This document shows positions 1 through 6,860 of a stretch of 23,103 bases of DNA, piece by piece. Made by a program: the position numbers and the translations under genes. Position 1 is the stretch's first letter. Each line of letters begins with the position of its first letter. The stretch is from Phascolarctobacterium sp. (GTDB lineage Bacteria; Bacillota; Negativicutes; Acidaminococcales; Acidaminococcaceae): NCBI GenBank assembly GCA_004558595.1, contig SFCN01000029.1:1-23103 (forward strand), written 5' to 3'. The notes below the pieces were generated by a model that did not search any database, had not been told where the DNA came from, and saw nothing but the letters and a program-made list of their open reading frames with translations.

Positions 1-1
1 T

Positions 2-406
2 TCTGACCCGGAGCTGCATACCAGACTCCACCAATGCGGTCAGGATTGGAGCGTTTCTGTATTGGCTCAAGAGGCCGGTATTGCGGCTTTACAGGAGCAG
101 CAGTATCTGCATGAGTCCTTCCTTTTGATTGAGGAAGAAAGAAAATACCTTAAGCATCAATTAACAAGCCTAGGAGCCAAGGTTTACGGCTCTGAGGCCA
201 ATTATATCTTTTTCTATATGCCCGAGCCTGCCAATTTGGTGGAGCTGTTACGGGAGCAGGGCTATTTAATTCGCTCCTGTGCTAATTACCATAACCTGGG
301 TGCAGGTTATTATCGTGTCGCGGTGAAAACGAGAGTGCTAAACCGTGGCCTTATAAAAGCAATTAAGGAAGCAAAGCAACATGCGCTCTTTACTGGTTTT
401 AATTGA
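2..406 (+). CDS. cobD: Threonine-phosphate decarboxylase-like PLP enzyme (CobD family), 3' part only
   Basis: This is the C-terminal 134 codons of a class I/II aminotransferase-fold protein; the 5' end lies outside the window. The fragment opens with a Trp-Ser-Val-Ser/Ala-Gln-Glu-Ala-Gly stretch, typical of HisC/CobD proteins near the start of the C-terminal domain. It ends with the family signature IRSCANYHNLGAGYYRVAVK and TRVLNR, where the arginine of YRVAVK would bind the substrate carboxylate. In B12 synthesis CobD decarboxylates L-threonine phosphate to (R)-1-amino-2-propanol phosphate, the linker of the nucleotide loop. HisC (histidinol-phosphate aminotransferase) is the main alternative, because the C-terminal parts are alike. 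I prefer CobD because the next genes are cbiP, cobO and cbiC. The stop overlaps the next gene by 26 nt. Confidence 0.82.
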   Translation, partial: SDPELHTRLHQCGQDWSVSVLAQEAGIAALQEQQYLHESFLLIEEERKYLKHQLTSLGAKVYGSEANYIFFYMPEPANLVELLREQGYLIRSCANYHNLGAGYYRVAVKTRVLNRGLIKAIKEAKQHALFTGFN

Positions 407-1529
407 TGGACTAGGGGATGACCCAATCGAAGCTTTCCATGGAAGGACACCCTTTCAGCAAGCCGCTCATCCCTATATGGATACACTGGCAGAGCAGGGT
501 GGATTAGGGTACCTTAGTATTTGTGAACAGGATATTGTTCCCGAAAGCTGTAGCTGCATTCTCCGGCTTTTGGGTGTGGATAAAAGGGATATGCCGCAAA
601 ACAGGGCTTATTTAGAGCTTCTAGCCCATGGTAGGGATATTTCCGAGTATGAGATGGTGCTGCGCTGTAATTTGGCTGCAGTGGACGCACAGGGACGTTT
701 GGCTGGCTTTAATGCTAACGGCCTGAGCGCAGTTGAGATGCAGGAAGCAGCAGCTTTTTGTGATGCGATGCTCAAGGATATTGAGTTCATTCATCTTTCG
801 GAATACCGCAATCTACTGATTATGGATAAGGAAGCCACTGTTTTGCATTGTGCGGTGCGACCACCCCATGAGAGTGTGGGTGAGCCTGTGGCGGAGCTTT
901 TAGCTCCACTACGCCAATGCTCCCTGTCCCTTAATTATTTTTTGAATGAAACTAACAAGCGTCTGACTTATTTAGCTCATGATGGCTTGCAGTATATACT
1001 TTATCCTTGGGGACCATCGGCTCGGCAAACCTTACCCTCCTTTGAGAGCTTACACGGCATCAAGGGCGGTGCTGTTTGCAAGGCTGAAATCGTGTTGGGC
1101 ATCGCCAGGGCCCTGGGCATGGAAACACTGATTCCGGCCACGGCCACAGGTGATGTGGACACGGATGTGGCCGCTAAGATGGAGGGAGCTTTGGAGCTTT
1201 TAGGGCGCAACGACTTCGTCCTAGCGCATTTTAATGGCTCTGATGAGGCCTCCCATCGTTACGATTATGAGGCCAAGGCTCAGTTTATAAGAAAAATTGA
1301 TCAAGAGTTTTTACAGCCTCTGGCTGGCCGTCTTGATGAGCCTGTGAAGGTTGTCATTTGCGGCGACCATGTGACCAGCTCTGTGACTGGCAAGCATGGG
1401 GACGGCTGTACTCCTGTGGTAGCAGGCGTTTTGCGTAGTGATTTGCTAGGCGAGACCACGAAATACCACAAGTGGCAGCCTCAAAACTATCACCAAATAT
1501 TGAACTTTTTGATGAAAGAGAGTGATTGA
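381..1529 (+). CDS. ApgM-like alkaline-phosphatase-superfamily protein in the cobalamin cluster
   Basis: This 382-residue protein resembles archaeal-type cofactor-independent phosphoglycerate mutase (ApgM, COG3635). Visible motifs are the metal-binding Asp9 in LLVLIDGLGDD, a candidate nucleophile Ser56 in VPESCSCILRLLG, an RCNLAAVD stretch near residue 95, DEASH at 288-292 and GDH at 328-330, with His339 after it. The ApgM motif after the nucleophile is usually Ser-Asp-x-x-His; here it reads Ser-Cys-Ser-Cys-Ile, so the active site is divergent. The ATG lies inside cobD (26-nt overlap) and the 3' end abuts cbiP, which argues for a role in B12 synthesis rather than glycolysis. A phosphatase or phosphomutase acting on a nucleotide-loop intermediate, for example alpha-ribazole phosphate in place of CobC, is my inference. 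No function is proven by the sequence. Confidence 0.75.
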   Translation: MRSLLVLIDGLGDDPIEAFHGRTPFQQAAHPYMDTLAEQGGLGYLSICEQDIVPESCSCILRLLGVDKRDMPQNRAYLELLAHGRDISEYEMVLRCNLAAVDAQGRLAGFNANGLSAVEMQEAAAFCDAMLKDIEFIHLSEYRNLLIMDKEATVLHCAVRPPHESVGEPVAELLAPLRQCSLSLNYFLNETNKRLTYLAHDGLQYILYPWGPSARQTLPSFESLHGIKGGAVCKAEIVLGIARALGMETLIPATATGDVDTDVAAKMEGALELLGRNDFVLAHFNGSDEASHRYDYEAKAQFIRKIDQEFLQPLAGRLDEPVKVVICGDHVTSSVTGKHGDGCTPVVAGVLRSDLLGETTKYHKWQPQNYHQILNFLMKESD

Positions 1530-1530
1530 T

Positions 1531-3051
1531 GTGGCAAAAGCAATCATGGTAGTGGGTACCATGTCCAATTCTGGCAAAAGCCTTTTGACAGCGGGTCTTT
1601 GCCGTGTGTTTAATCAGGATGGATATAAGGTAGCTCCCTTTAAGTCCCAGAATATGGCTCTAAACTCCTTTATTACCAAAGAGGGCGCGGAAATGGGGCG
1701 TGCGCAGGTTGTTCAGGCTGAGGCTGCCAATATTGAGCCCAGCGTCATGATGAACCCGATTCTGCTGAAGCCCACCAGTGACAGTGGCTCTCAGGTTATT
1801 GTTAACGGCGAGGCCATTGGTACCATGAAGGCACAGGAATATTATGCTATGAAGCACACCCTGCGTCCCAAAGTCCAAGAAGCCTTTGATAAGCTTGCTA
1901 GCCAATATGATATTGTGTGTATCGAGGGTGCCGGCAGTCCTGCGGAAATCAACATCAAAAAGGACGATTTTGTAAATATGGGTATGGCTCAAATGGCTAA
2001 GGCCCCGGTGCTTTTGGTAGCAGATATTGACCGTGGTGGCGTTTTTGCTTCTATCTACGGCACCTTGATGCTACTGGAGCCTGAGGAAAGAGCTATGGTT
2101 AAGGGCGTTGTTATTAATAAATTCCGCGGTGATGTGGAGATTTTGCGTCCCGGCCTGCGTATGATCGAAGAAAAGACAGGCGTGCCTGTAATTGGCGTTT
2201 TACCCATGCTCAATGTGGATATTGAGGATGAGGACAGCCTTTCCGAGCGTATCAGTGGTCATAGCGAGGTGGACTTGATCGATATTGCCGTTATTCGTAC
2301 TCCGCGTATGTCCAATTATACGGACTTTAATGTTTTCGAACTCATTCCCGGTGTATCCCTGCGTTATGTAAAGAATGTGCGCGATTTGGGTAATCCGGAT
2401 ATGATTATTTTGCCTGGCACTAAAAATACCATTGGCGATTTGAAATGGCTGCGCCAAAGTGGTATGGAGGCCGCAATTTTGAAGCACGCCTCCAATGGCA
2501 CTGTTATTTTTGGTATTTGCGGCGGTTATCAAATGCTTGGTAAAAATATTTCTGATCCCTACGGCGTGGAGGAGGGCGGCGACTTCCCGGGCCTAGGACT
2601 TCTTGAGGTGAAGACCTCTTTTATCGAGCACAAGCGTACCATCCAGATGGAGGGTTGCTTTGGCGAGATAAAGGGCATCTTCTCCGAGCTCACTGGTATG
2701 CCCTTGCATGGCTACGAGATTCACTCCGGTGTAACCACCTTTGATGAGGACAGAGCCATGACCTGTATTAAGCCCATTCATGAACAGGGCGAGGCATTTG
2801 CTGAGGGCAACCAAAATATTACCTACAAGATGAATGTTTATGGCACCTATGTGCATGGCGTATTTGATGGTGATGGCATTGCAGCCAAGATTGTGGAAGC
2901 ATTGTTGGCCAAAAAGGGCTTGCATATGGAGGATGTGAAGACCATCAATTTTGCTGATTACAAGCGTCAGCAATATGATATTCTGGCCGATGCCGTGCGT
3001 AAGGATATCGATATGAAAAAGGTTTACAAGATTTTGGAGGCAGGCGTCTAA
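1531..3051 (+). CDS. cobQ: Cobyric acid synthase
   Basis: CobQ/CbiP uses glutamine and ATP to amidate carboxylates b, d, e and g of adenosylcobyrinic acid a,c-diamide, giving adenosylcobyric acid. The N-terminal half is a dethiobiotin-synthetase-like P-loop domain starting AKAIMVVGTMSNSGKS, with a DIDRGGVFAS motif near residue 168. The C-terminal half is a class I glutamine amidotransferase domain with the nucleophile Cys in FGICGGYQMLG (about residue 330), then HGYEIHSG and the His in YGTYVHGVFDG. Length (506 residues) is normal. I chose GTG at 1531: AAAGAGAG at 1515-1522 sits about 8 nt before it, and the resulting N-terminus matches the family. An in-frame GTG at 1522 is possible but would place the Shine-Dalgarno against the start codon. 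The stop overlaps cobO by one base. Confidence 0.95.
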   Translation: MAKAIMVVGTMSNSGKSLLTAGLCRVFNQDGYKVAPFKSQNMALNSFITKEGAEMGRAQVVQAEAANIEPSVMMNPILLKPTSDSGSQVIVNGEAIGTMKAQEYYAMKHTLRPKVQEAFDKLASQYDIVCIEGAGSPAEINIKKDDFVNMGMAQMAKAPVLLVADIDRGGVFASIYGTLMLLEPEERAMVKGVVINKFRGDVEILRPGLRMIEEKTGVPVIGVLPMLNVDIEDEDSLSERISGHSEVDLIDIAVIRTPRMSNYTDFNVFELIPGVSLRYVKNVRDLGNPDMIILPGTKNTIGDLKWLRQSGMEAAILKHASNGTVIFGICGGYQMLGKNISDPYGVEEGGDFPGLGLLEVKTSFIEHKRTIQMEGCFGEIKGIFSELTGMPLHGYEIHSGVTTFDEDRAMTCIKPIHEQGEAFAEGNQNITYKMNVYGTYVHGVFDGDGIAAKIVEALLAKKGLHMEDVKTINFADYKRQQYDILADAVRKDIDMKKVYKILEAGV

Positions 3052-3581
3052 TGAAGGATGGGGGCTTGATTCATATTTATTGTGGTGATGGCAAGGGTAA
3101 AACCACGGCCGCATTAGGCTTGGCTTTGCGCTGTAGTGGCCACGGAAATCATGTTCTTTTGGTGCAGTTTCTCAAAAGCAGACCTACAGGTGAGCTAAAA
3201 AGCTTGGCCTTACTACCTAATATCCAGGTTATGCGTGGTAAAGAAACTAAAAAATTCACCTTCCAGATGAATGATGAGGAAAAGGCCCAGGTTAAGCAAG
3301 AGCATTTGGAGCTTTTTGAAAAGGTAAAGCAAAAATGTCTGAACCAGCATATTGACCTGCTTATTCTTGATGAGGTTATCGGCGCCTGCAATACGGGCGT
3401 TTTTGATAAAGATATTTTAGTTGATTTTCTTAAGGGCAAGCCAGCAGAGCTGGAGGTTGTGCTCACCGGGCGTAATCCAGCAGCAGAGCTGGTAGAGCTG
3501 GCGGACTATGTTTCGGAGATTTGCAAGCGCAAGCATCCCTTTGAGAAGGGGATTGCGGCGCGCACAGGTATTGAAAGATAG
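3051..3581 (+). CDS. cobO: Cob(I)yrinic acid a,c-diamide adenosyltransferase
   Basis: This 176-residue CobO/BtuR/CobA-type adenosyltransferase transfers the adenosyl group of ATP to the cobalt of a reduced corrinoid. It starts with an unusual but family-typical P-loop, GDGKGKTT at residues 12-19. It then shows VLLVQFLKS, a Walker-B-like DLLILDEVIGA, a VVLTGRNPAAELVELAD stretch, and a C-terminal HPFEKGIAARTGIE that matches the family ending. The start ATG overlaps the stop of cobQ (TAATG), which indicates translational coupling. The order cobQ-cobO-cbiC is not pathway order (CbiC acts first), as is common in B12 operons. Confidence 0.95.
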   Translation: MKDGGLIHIYCGDGKGKTTAALGLALRCSGHGNHVLLVQFLKSRPTGELKSLALLPNIQVMRGKETKKFTFQMNDEEKAQVKQEHLELFEKVKQKCLNQHIDLLILDEVIGACNTGVFDKDILVDFLKGKPAELEVVLTGRNPAAELVELADYVSEICKRKHPFEKGIAARTGIER

Positions 3582-3620
3582 TCTAGAGGGGCCCAAGTGT
3601 TCAGAAAGGTAGTGATAGAA

Positions 3621-4250
3621 ATGCAATTACAGAATGTATTGCCTGCAGATATCGAGAAACGCAGCATGGAGATTATTGGCGAAGAATTAGGCCAAATTAA
3701 GATTGACCCGGAAAAGGTGGATATCGTTAAGCGTGTAATCCATACCTCCGCTGACTTTGATTATGCCCGCAATCTGCTTTTTAGCGAGGGTGTAGTGGAA
3801 AAAGCTTTGGCAGCCCTGCAAAAGGGGGCTACTATTGTTACCGATACCAATATGGCCTGCACCGGTATTAATAAGATGGGCTTGGGTAAGCTGGGGGCTA
3901 AGGCAGTTTGCTTTATGGCTGACCCGGATGTGGCTGCTCGTGCTAAGGAGGCAGGCTCTACCAGAGCAGCTGCTTGCATGGAGAAGGCCTGCACCATTGA
4001 AGGTCCTGTGATTATCGCTGTTGGTAATGCTCCTACAGCACTGGTTCGCTTAGATGAGCTTGTAAAAGAGGGTAAGATTAAGCCGGAGCTTGTTATTGGT
4101 GTACCGGTTGGCTTTGTCAATGTGGTGGAGTCCAAGGAAATCATTATGAAGACCGGTATTCCTTACATTGTGGCTCGCGGCCGTAAGGGCGGTAGCAATG
4201 TAGCGGCAGCTATTTGCAATGCATTGATATATAAGCTGACTAGAAAGTAA
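3621..4250 (+). CDS. cbiC: Precorrin-8X / cobalt-precorrin-8 methylmutase
   Basis: CbiC/CobH moves the C-11 methyl group to C-12 of the corrin ring, producing (cobalt-)hydrogenobyrinate/cobyrinate. The 209-residue protein carries the catalytic His41 in RVIHTSADFDYA, then the family motifs TDTNMACTGINK, IAVGNAPTAL, VIGVPVGFVNVVESKE and GRKGGSNVAAAICNAL. I chose ATG 3621 because AGAAAGGT at 3603-3610 is well spaced and the N-terminus (PADIEKRSMEIIGEE) has family length. A GTG at 3597 with AGAGGGG before it would add eight residues. It is the last gene of the B12 block; no U-tracted terminator follows, only a hairpin at 4264-4288. Confidence 0.95.
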   Translation: MQLQNVLPADIEKRSMEIIGEELGQIKIDPEKVDIVKRVIHTSADFDYARNLLFSEGVVEKALAALQKGATIVTDTNMACTGINKMGLGKLGAKAVCFMADPDVAARAKEAGSTRAAACMEKACTIEGPVIIAVGNAPTALVRLDELVKEGKIKPELVIGVPVGFVNVVESKEIIMKTGIPYIVARGRKGGSNVAAAICNALIYKLTRK

Positions 4251-4263
4251 TAACGAACATTAT

Positions 4264-4288
4264 TTTCGGTAACGAAACGTTACTGGAA
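4264..4288. repeat. Inverted repeat after cbiC (11-bp stem, AAA loop)
   Basis: The core GTAACG-AAA-CGTTAC (4269-4283) is perfect and extends outward through UUUCG/UGGAA with two G-U pairs, giving an 11-bp stem. No T-tract follows on either strand, so it is not a canonical intrinsic terminator. It may be an RNA 3' end or processing structure for the cob operon, or a protein operator. Confidence 0.6.
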
Positions 4289-4355
4289 CACCGGATGCGC
4301 ACATTTGTCCACATTAAGTGTTGACGAAAAAGTTGTTATTTTACTAAAAAAAGCA

Positions 4356-4384
4356 TTGACAAATGGGGCATTTACCTTTATAAT
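4356..4384 (+). promoter_or_regulatory. Consensus sigma-70-type promoter for tRNA-Asn
   Basis: The -35 is TTGACA (4356-4361) and the -10 is TATAAT (4379-4384), both full consensus, with an ideal 17-bp spacer. The start point would fall near 4391, about 23 nt before the mature tRNA 5' end. Confidence 0.93.
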
Positions 4385-4391
4385 TATCTTC

Positions 4392-4408
4392 GTTGATGAA
4401 ACATCAAC
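4392..4408. repeat. Perfect inverted repeat at the transcription start of the tRNA-Asn unit
   Basis: GTTGATG-AAA-CATCAAC is a 7-bp perfect stem with an AAA loop, directly after the -10 box and just before the tRNA. It could be a 5' hairpin of the pre-tRNA or an operator near +1. Its AAA loop matches that of the repeat at 4264-4288, although the stems differ. Confidence 0.6.
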
Positions 4409-4413
4409 CTAAT

Positions 4414-4489
4414 TCCCCGATAGTTCAGTCGGTAGAACACCTGACTGTTAATCAGGGCGTCGTAGGTTCGAGTCCTACTCGGGGAGCCA
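4414..4489 (+). tRNA. tRNA-Asn(GTT), CCA encoded
   Basis: The 7-bp acceptor stem TCCCCGA/TCGGGGA pairs perfectly and is followed by discriminator G and an encoded CCA. The anticodon arm is CCTGA-CTGTTAA-TCAGG with anticodon GTT (Asn). The T arm GTAGG-TTCGAGT-CCTAC is standard. It is transcribed alone from the consensus promoter just upstream and ends at the terminator at 4498-4528. Confidence 0.97.
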
Positions 4490-4497
4490 GCTGATTT

Positions 4498-4528
4498 AGC
4501 TCTGGGTTTATACCCAGAGCTTTTTTTT
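4498..4528 (+). terminator. Intrinsic terminator of the tRNA-Asn unit
   Basis: A perfect 10-bp stem AGCTCTGGGT/ACCCAGAGCT with a 4-nt loop is followed by a run of T at 4521-4528. Confidence 0.93.
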
Positions 4529-4555
4529 GCTTGTGTAGGGATTTCGTGCTATAAT
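4527..4555 (+). promoter_or_regulatory. Extended -10 promoter for the crotonase-fold gene
   Basis: The -10 TATAAT (4550-4555) is preceded by TGC, giving an extended -10 element. A weak -35 TTGCTT lies at 4527-4532 with a 17-bp spacer, overlapping the end of the upstream terminator T-run. Confidence 0.8.
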
Positions 4556-4593
4556 AGTAACAGTAACAATGATTAGTAAAGGAGTTGTTCCCC

Positions 4594-5370
4594 ATGGAAG
4601 ATGCTGTATTATACGCTGTGGAAAATGGTATTGCTACCATTACCATGAATCGCCCTAAGAGCCTGAACTCTATGAATGATGCTTTGATCGATGGCCTGCA
4701 CGAAGCTCTGACTAAAGCCGAAACCGATGAAGCTGTTCGCTGCATCGTGCTTACCGGCAACGGCAAAGCCTTTTGCGCTGGTGGCGATCTGAGCTTTTTA
4801 AACGGTCTGGAGGGCACCGATGCTAAGAAGAACTTTATCGCTAAGGTTGGCGCCGTCGCTAAACGTATTACCATTATCGAAAAGCCCATTATCGCTTGGG
4901 TTAACGGCGTAACCGCTGGTGCAGGTGTTAACCTGATGCTGGCCTGCGATTTGATTTACGCTTCCCATAAAGCTAAATTTGGCGAAAGCTTTGCTAAGGT
5001 TGCCTTGATTCCTGACTGCGGCGGCTTGTATTTCCTGCCTCGCGCTATCGGTATCCATAAGGCTAAGGAGCTAATGTTTACTGGCGATTTAATTGATGCT
5101 CCCACTGCAGAACGCTTAGGCATGCTTAACGACGTTATTGAAGAAGAATACCTGAAGGATAAGGTTTATGAGGTAGCCGCTCGTATGGCTGCCAGCGCTC
5201 CCATCGCCATTGGTCTGACTAAAAAATATCTTAACGATACCGGCCTTACCTTGGATGAAGTGCTGAATATTGAAGAGACCACCCAGTCCTTGCTCATGGG
5301 AACTGAGGACTGCAAGGAGGGCATTGCTGCCTTCTATGGCAAGCGTCCGCCGGTTTTCACAGGTAAATAA
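4594..5370 (+). CDS. Crotonase-fold protein (enoyl-CoA hydratase/isomerase family), PaaG-like active site
   Basis: The 258-residue protein has the crotonase fold: oxyanion-hole segment AFCAGGDLSF, the second oxyanion glycines in GVTAGAGVNLMLACD, and a C-terminal FYGKRPPVFTGK. The two catalytic glutamates of true enoyl-CoA hydratases (Glu144 and Glu164 in the rat enzyme) align with Asn and Phe. The IPDCGG motif supplies Asp141 where PaaG-type enzymes have their single acid. Isomerisation of a CoA thioester double bond is therefore more likely than hydration; this is inference from motif alignment by eye. ATG 4594 is chosen because AAAGGAG (4578-4584) is 9 nt upstream; a TTG at 4585 is too close. 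Codon use is strongly biased (CTG, CGC, GGC), suggesting high expression. It forms a single-gene unit with its own promoter and terminator. Confidence 0.88.
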   Translation: MEDAVLYAVENGIATITMNRPKSLNSMNDALIDGLHEALTKAETDEAVRCIVLTGNGKAFCAGGDLSFLNGLEGTDAKKNFIAKVGAVAKRITIIEKPIIAWVNGVTAGAGVNLMLACDLIYASHKAKFGESFAKVALIPDCGGLYFLPRAIGIHKAKELMFTGDLIDAPTAERLGMLNDVIEEEYLKDKVYEVAARMAASAPIAIGLTKKYLNDTGLTLDEVLNIEETTQSLLMGTEDCKEGIAAFYGKRPPVFTGK

Positions 5371-5382
5371 CGAAAGCTTTAC

Positions 5383-5424
5383 GGAATCGTCACATAATTT
5401 ATGCTGACGATTCCTTTTTCTTTT
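5383..5424 (+). terminator. Intrinsic terminator of the crotonase-fold gene
   Basis: The stem GGAATCGTC (5383-5391) pairs with GACGATTCC (5406-5414), with further partial pairing inside. It is followed by TTTTTCTTTT. Confidence 0.9.
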
Positions 5425-5452
5425 GACTAAGTAGCCCTGTATGTTGTATAAT
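5423..5452 (+). promoter_or_regulatory. Promoter of the site-2 protease-scpA-scpB operon
   Basis: The -35 TTGACT (5423-5428) and -10 TATAAT (5447-5452) are separated by 18 bp. The start point near 5459 gives a leader of about 50 nt before the ATG at 5508. Confidence 0.85.
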
Positions 5453-5507
5453 TGTAATGTTAGAATTGAGATGAGTGTAGCCTTTTGTATGATGTACGGA
5501 GGAATTT

Positions 5508-6128
5508 ATGTTAGATTTTGCTTCAATGATTTATCGCATCCCGGCGCTGCTTTTTGCGATTTCCATTCATGAATATGCTCACGCTCAGTGCGCAGACAGC
5601 ATGGGTGATCCCACTGCTCGCTACATGGGGCGCTTGACCTTTAATCCACTGGCTCATTTGGACCCTATTGGCGCTATTCTTTTAGTAGTAGCAGGATTTG
5701 GCTGGGCTAAGGGTGTGCCCATTAATGTGAATAATTTTCGTAATAGGAGAGAGGGCATATTGAAGGTATCCTTTGCAGGACCTGCAGCTAACCTATTCCT
5801 GTGCTTTGTGGCAGCCTTCATGATGGCTTTTTTAGGCAAGATGCACATGCTTAGTGATGGACTGTATCGTTTCTTATTCTGGATGCAGCTCTATAATGTA
5901 TGGTTTGCCTTTTTCAACCTAATTCCGGTGCCACCTCTAGATGGCTCCCGTATTATGAGCGAGCTTCTGCCAGCTAAGCAATCCTGGCAATTCAACGAAA
6001 TCGTGGATCGCTATGGCTTCTATATTTTGATTGCCCTTGTTTTCACTGGTATTACCGGCATGATTATCAACCCTTTGGCTAATGGATACCTGCGTCTCAT
6101 CCAAGGCCTTTTGAGCATCGTCTTCTAG
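5508..6128 (+). CDS. Site-2 protease family intramembrane metalloprotease (M50)
   Basis: A 206-residue, largely hydrophobic protein of the short M50B group. The zinc site HExxH is H21-E22-Y-A-H25 in the first membrane segment. The third ligand region is NLIPVPPLDG with Asp145 near the start of a later segment. Other hydrophobic stretches lie at about 52-66, 86-110, 121-140 and 160-206. It has no PDZ or CBS domain, so it is unlike RseP or SpoIVFB with accessory domains. Substrate is unknown. ATG 5508 has a strong CGGAGG at 5497-5502. It is the first gene of the unit and lies 9 nt before scpA, a pairing common in Bacillota. Confident on family, not on role. Confidence 0.93.
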   Translation: MLDFASMIYRIPALLFAISIHEYAHAQCADSMGDPTARYMGRLTFNPLAHLDPIGAILLVVAGFGWAKGVPINVNNFRNRREGILKVSFAGPAANLFLCFVAAFMMAFLGKMHMLSDGLYRFLFWMQLYNVWFAFFNLIPVPPLDGSRIMSELLPAKQSWQFNEIVDRYGFYILIALVFTGITGMIINPLANGYLRLIQGLLSIVF

Positions 6129-6137
6129 GGCAGCTTT

Positions 6138-6860
6138 ATGAGTGATGTATCTTTAAAGCTCAATGCCTTTGAAGGGCCTCTCGATTTGCTCATGCATTTA
6201 ATCGAGAGTAATAAAATCGATATTTACGATATTCCTATTGTAGAAATAACTGAGCAGTATATCGGATATTTGCGCAATCTGCAGGAATTTGATATGGAGC
6301 TAGCCAGCGAATTTCTCGTTATGGCAGCTACATTGCTCCAAATTAAGTCTCGCATGCTTCTACCAAAGGAAGCCCGTGAGGACGAGGAGGAAGAGGAGGA
6401 CCCACGCCAGCAGCTAGTAGAGATGCTGGTGGAGTACCGCCGTATTAAGCGTGCCGCTTTAAATTTACGCTATTTAAAGGAGCAGGCTGATCGTTATTTA
6501 TCCCGTGAGCCCATGTTTGCCAATTTGGTGGAACGGGTAGTGCCTAGCTATCCTGTGCGAGATTTGCTCTTAGCCTTGGGTAATGTGCTGCGTGATAGCC
6601 ATCGCCCGCTGGCTTATATTGAGCCGCAAGCCTTTAGTGTGCAGGAAAAGATGGCCAGCATATTGCAGCGCTTGGAGCGTTGTCCCGATGGCTTTTTGCT
6701 CAGCGATGTGCTAGCATCGGGTAAAGCCGGAGAAAAGGTGGCAGCTTTTTTGGGAGTGTTAGAGCTGCTAAAGCTAGGTTTAATAACTATTGCTCAGCAC
6801 GCAGCCTTTGCGCCCATATATATCTTTAGTAAACAGGGGGAAGCAAGCCATGTATCATGA
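6138..6860 (+). CDS. scpA: Segregation and condensation protein A (kleisin)
   Basis: ScpA is the kleisin that bridges the two SMC heads and binds a ScpB dimer in the bacterial condensin complex on nucleoid DNA. The 240-residue protein starts with the diagnostic LNAFEGPLDLLMHLIESNKIDIYDIPI and continues MELASEFLVMAATLLQIKSRMLLP, the N-terminal SMC-neck-binding helices. An acidic linker (DEEEEEDP, about 82-89) follows, then the C-terminal winged helix with LLSDVLA and FLGVLELLKLGLI. Its Shine-Dalgarno is weak, suggesting coupling to the upstream gene 9 nt away. The 3' end overlaps scpB by 11 nt. Confidence 0.96.
   Translation: MSDVSLKLNAFEGPLDLLMHLIESNKIDIYDIPIVEITEQYIGYLRNLQEFDMELASEFLVMAATLLQIKSRMLLPKEAREDEEEEEDPRQQLVEMLVEYRRIKRAALNLRYLKEQADRYLSREPMFANLVERVVPSYPVRDLLLALGNVLRDSHRPLAYIEPQAFSVQEKMASILQRLERCPDGFLLSDVLASGKAGEKVAAFLGVLELLKLGLITIAQHAAFAPIYIFSKQGEASHVS

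Noticed and set aside
3149..3626. Minus-strand frames across cobO
   Set aside because: They are shadows of the cobO frame with no ribosome site or known motif.
4393..4407. FNR/CRP-like box TTGAT-N-ATCAA at the tRNA-Asn start
   Set aside because: The spacer is 5 nt, not the 4 nt of FNR sites, and the position downstream of the -10 together with perfect symmetry of the longer repeat makes a plain hairpin more likely.
4414..4489. tRNA-Asn as an integration site
   Set aside because: No direct repeat of the tRNA 3' end, integrase gene or compositional shift is visible nearby.
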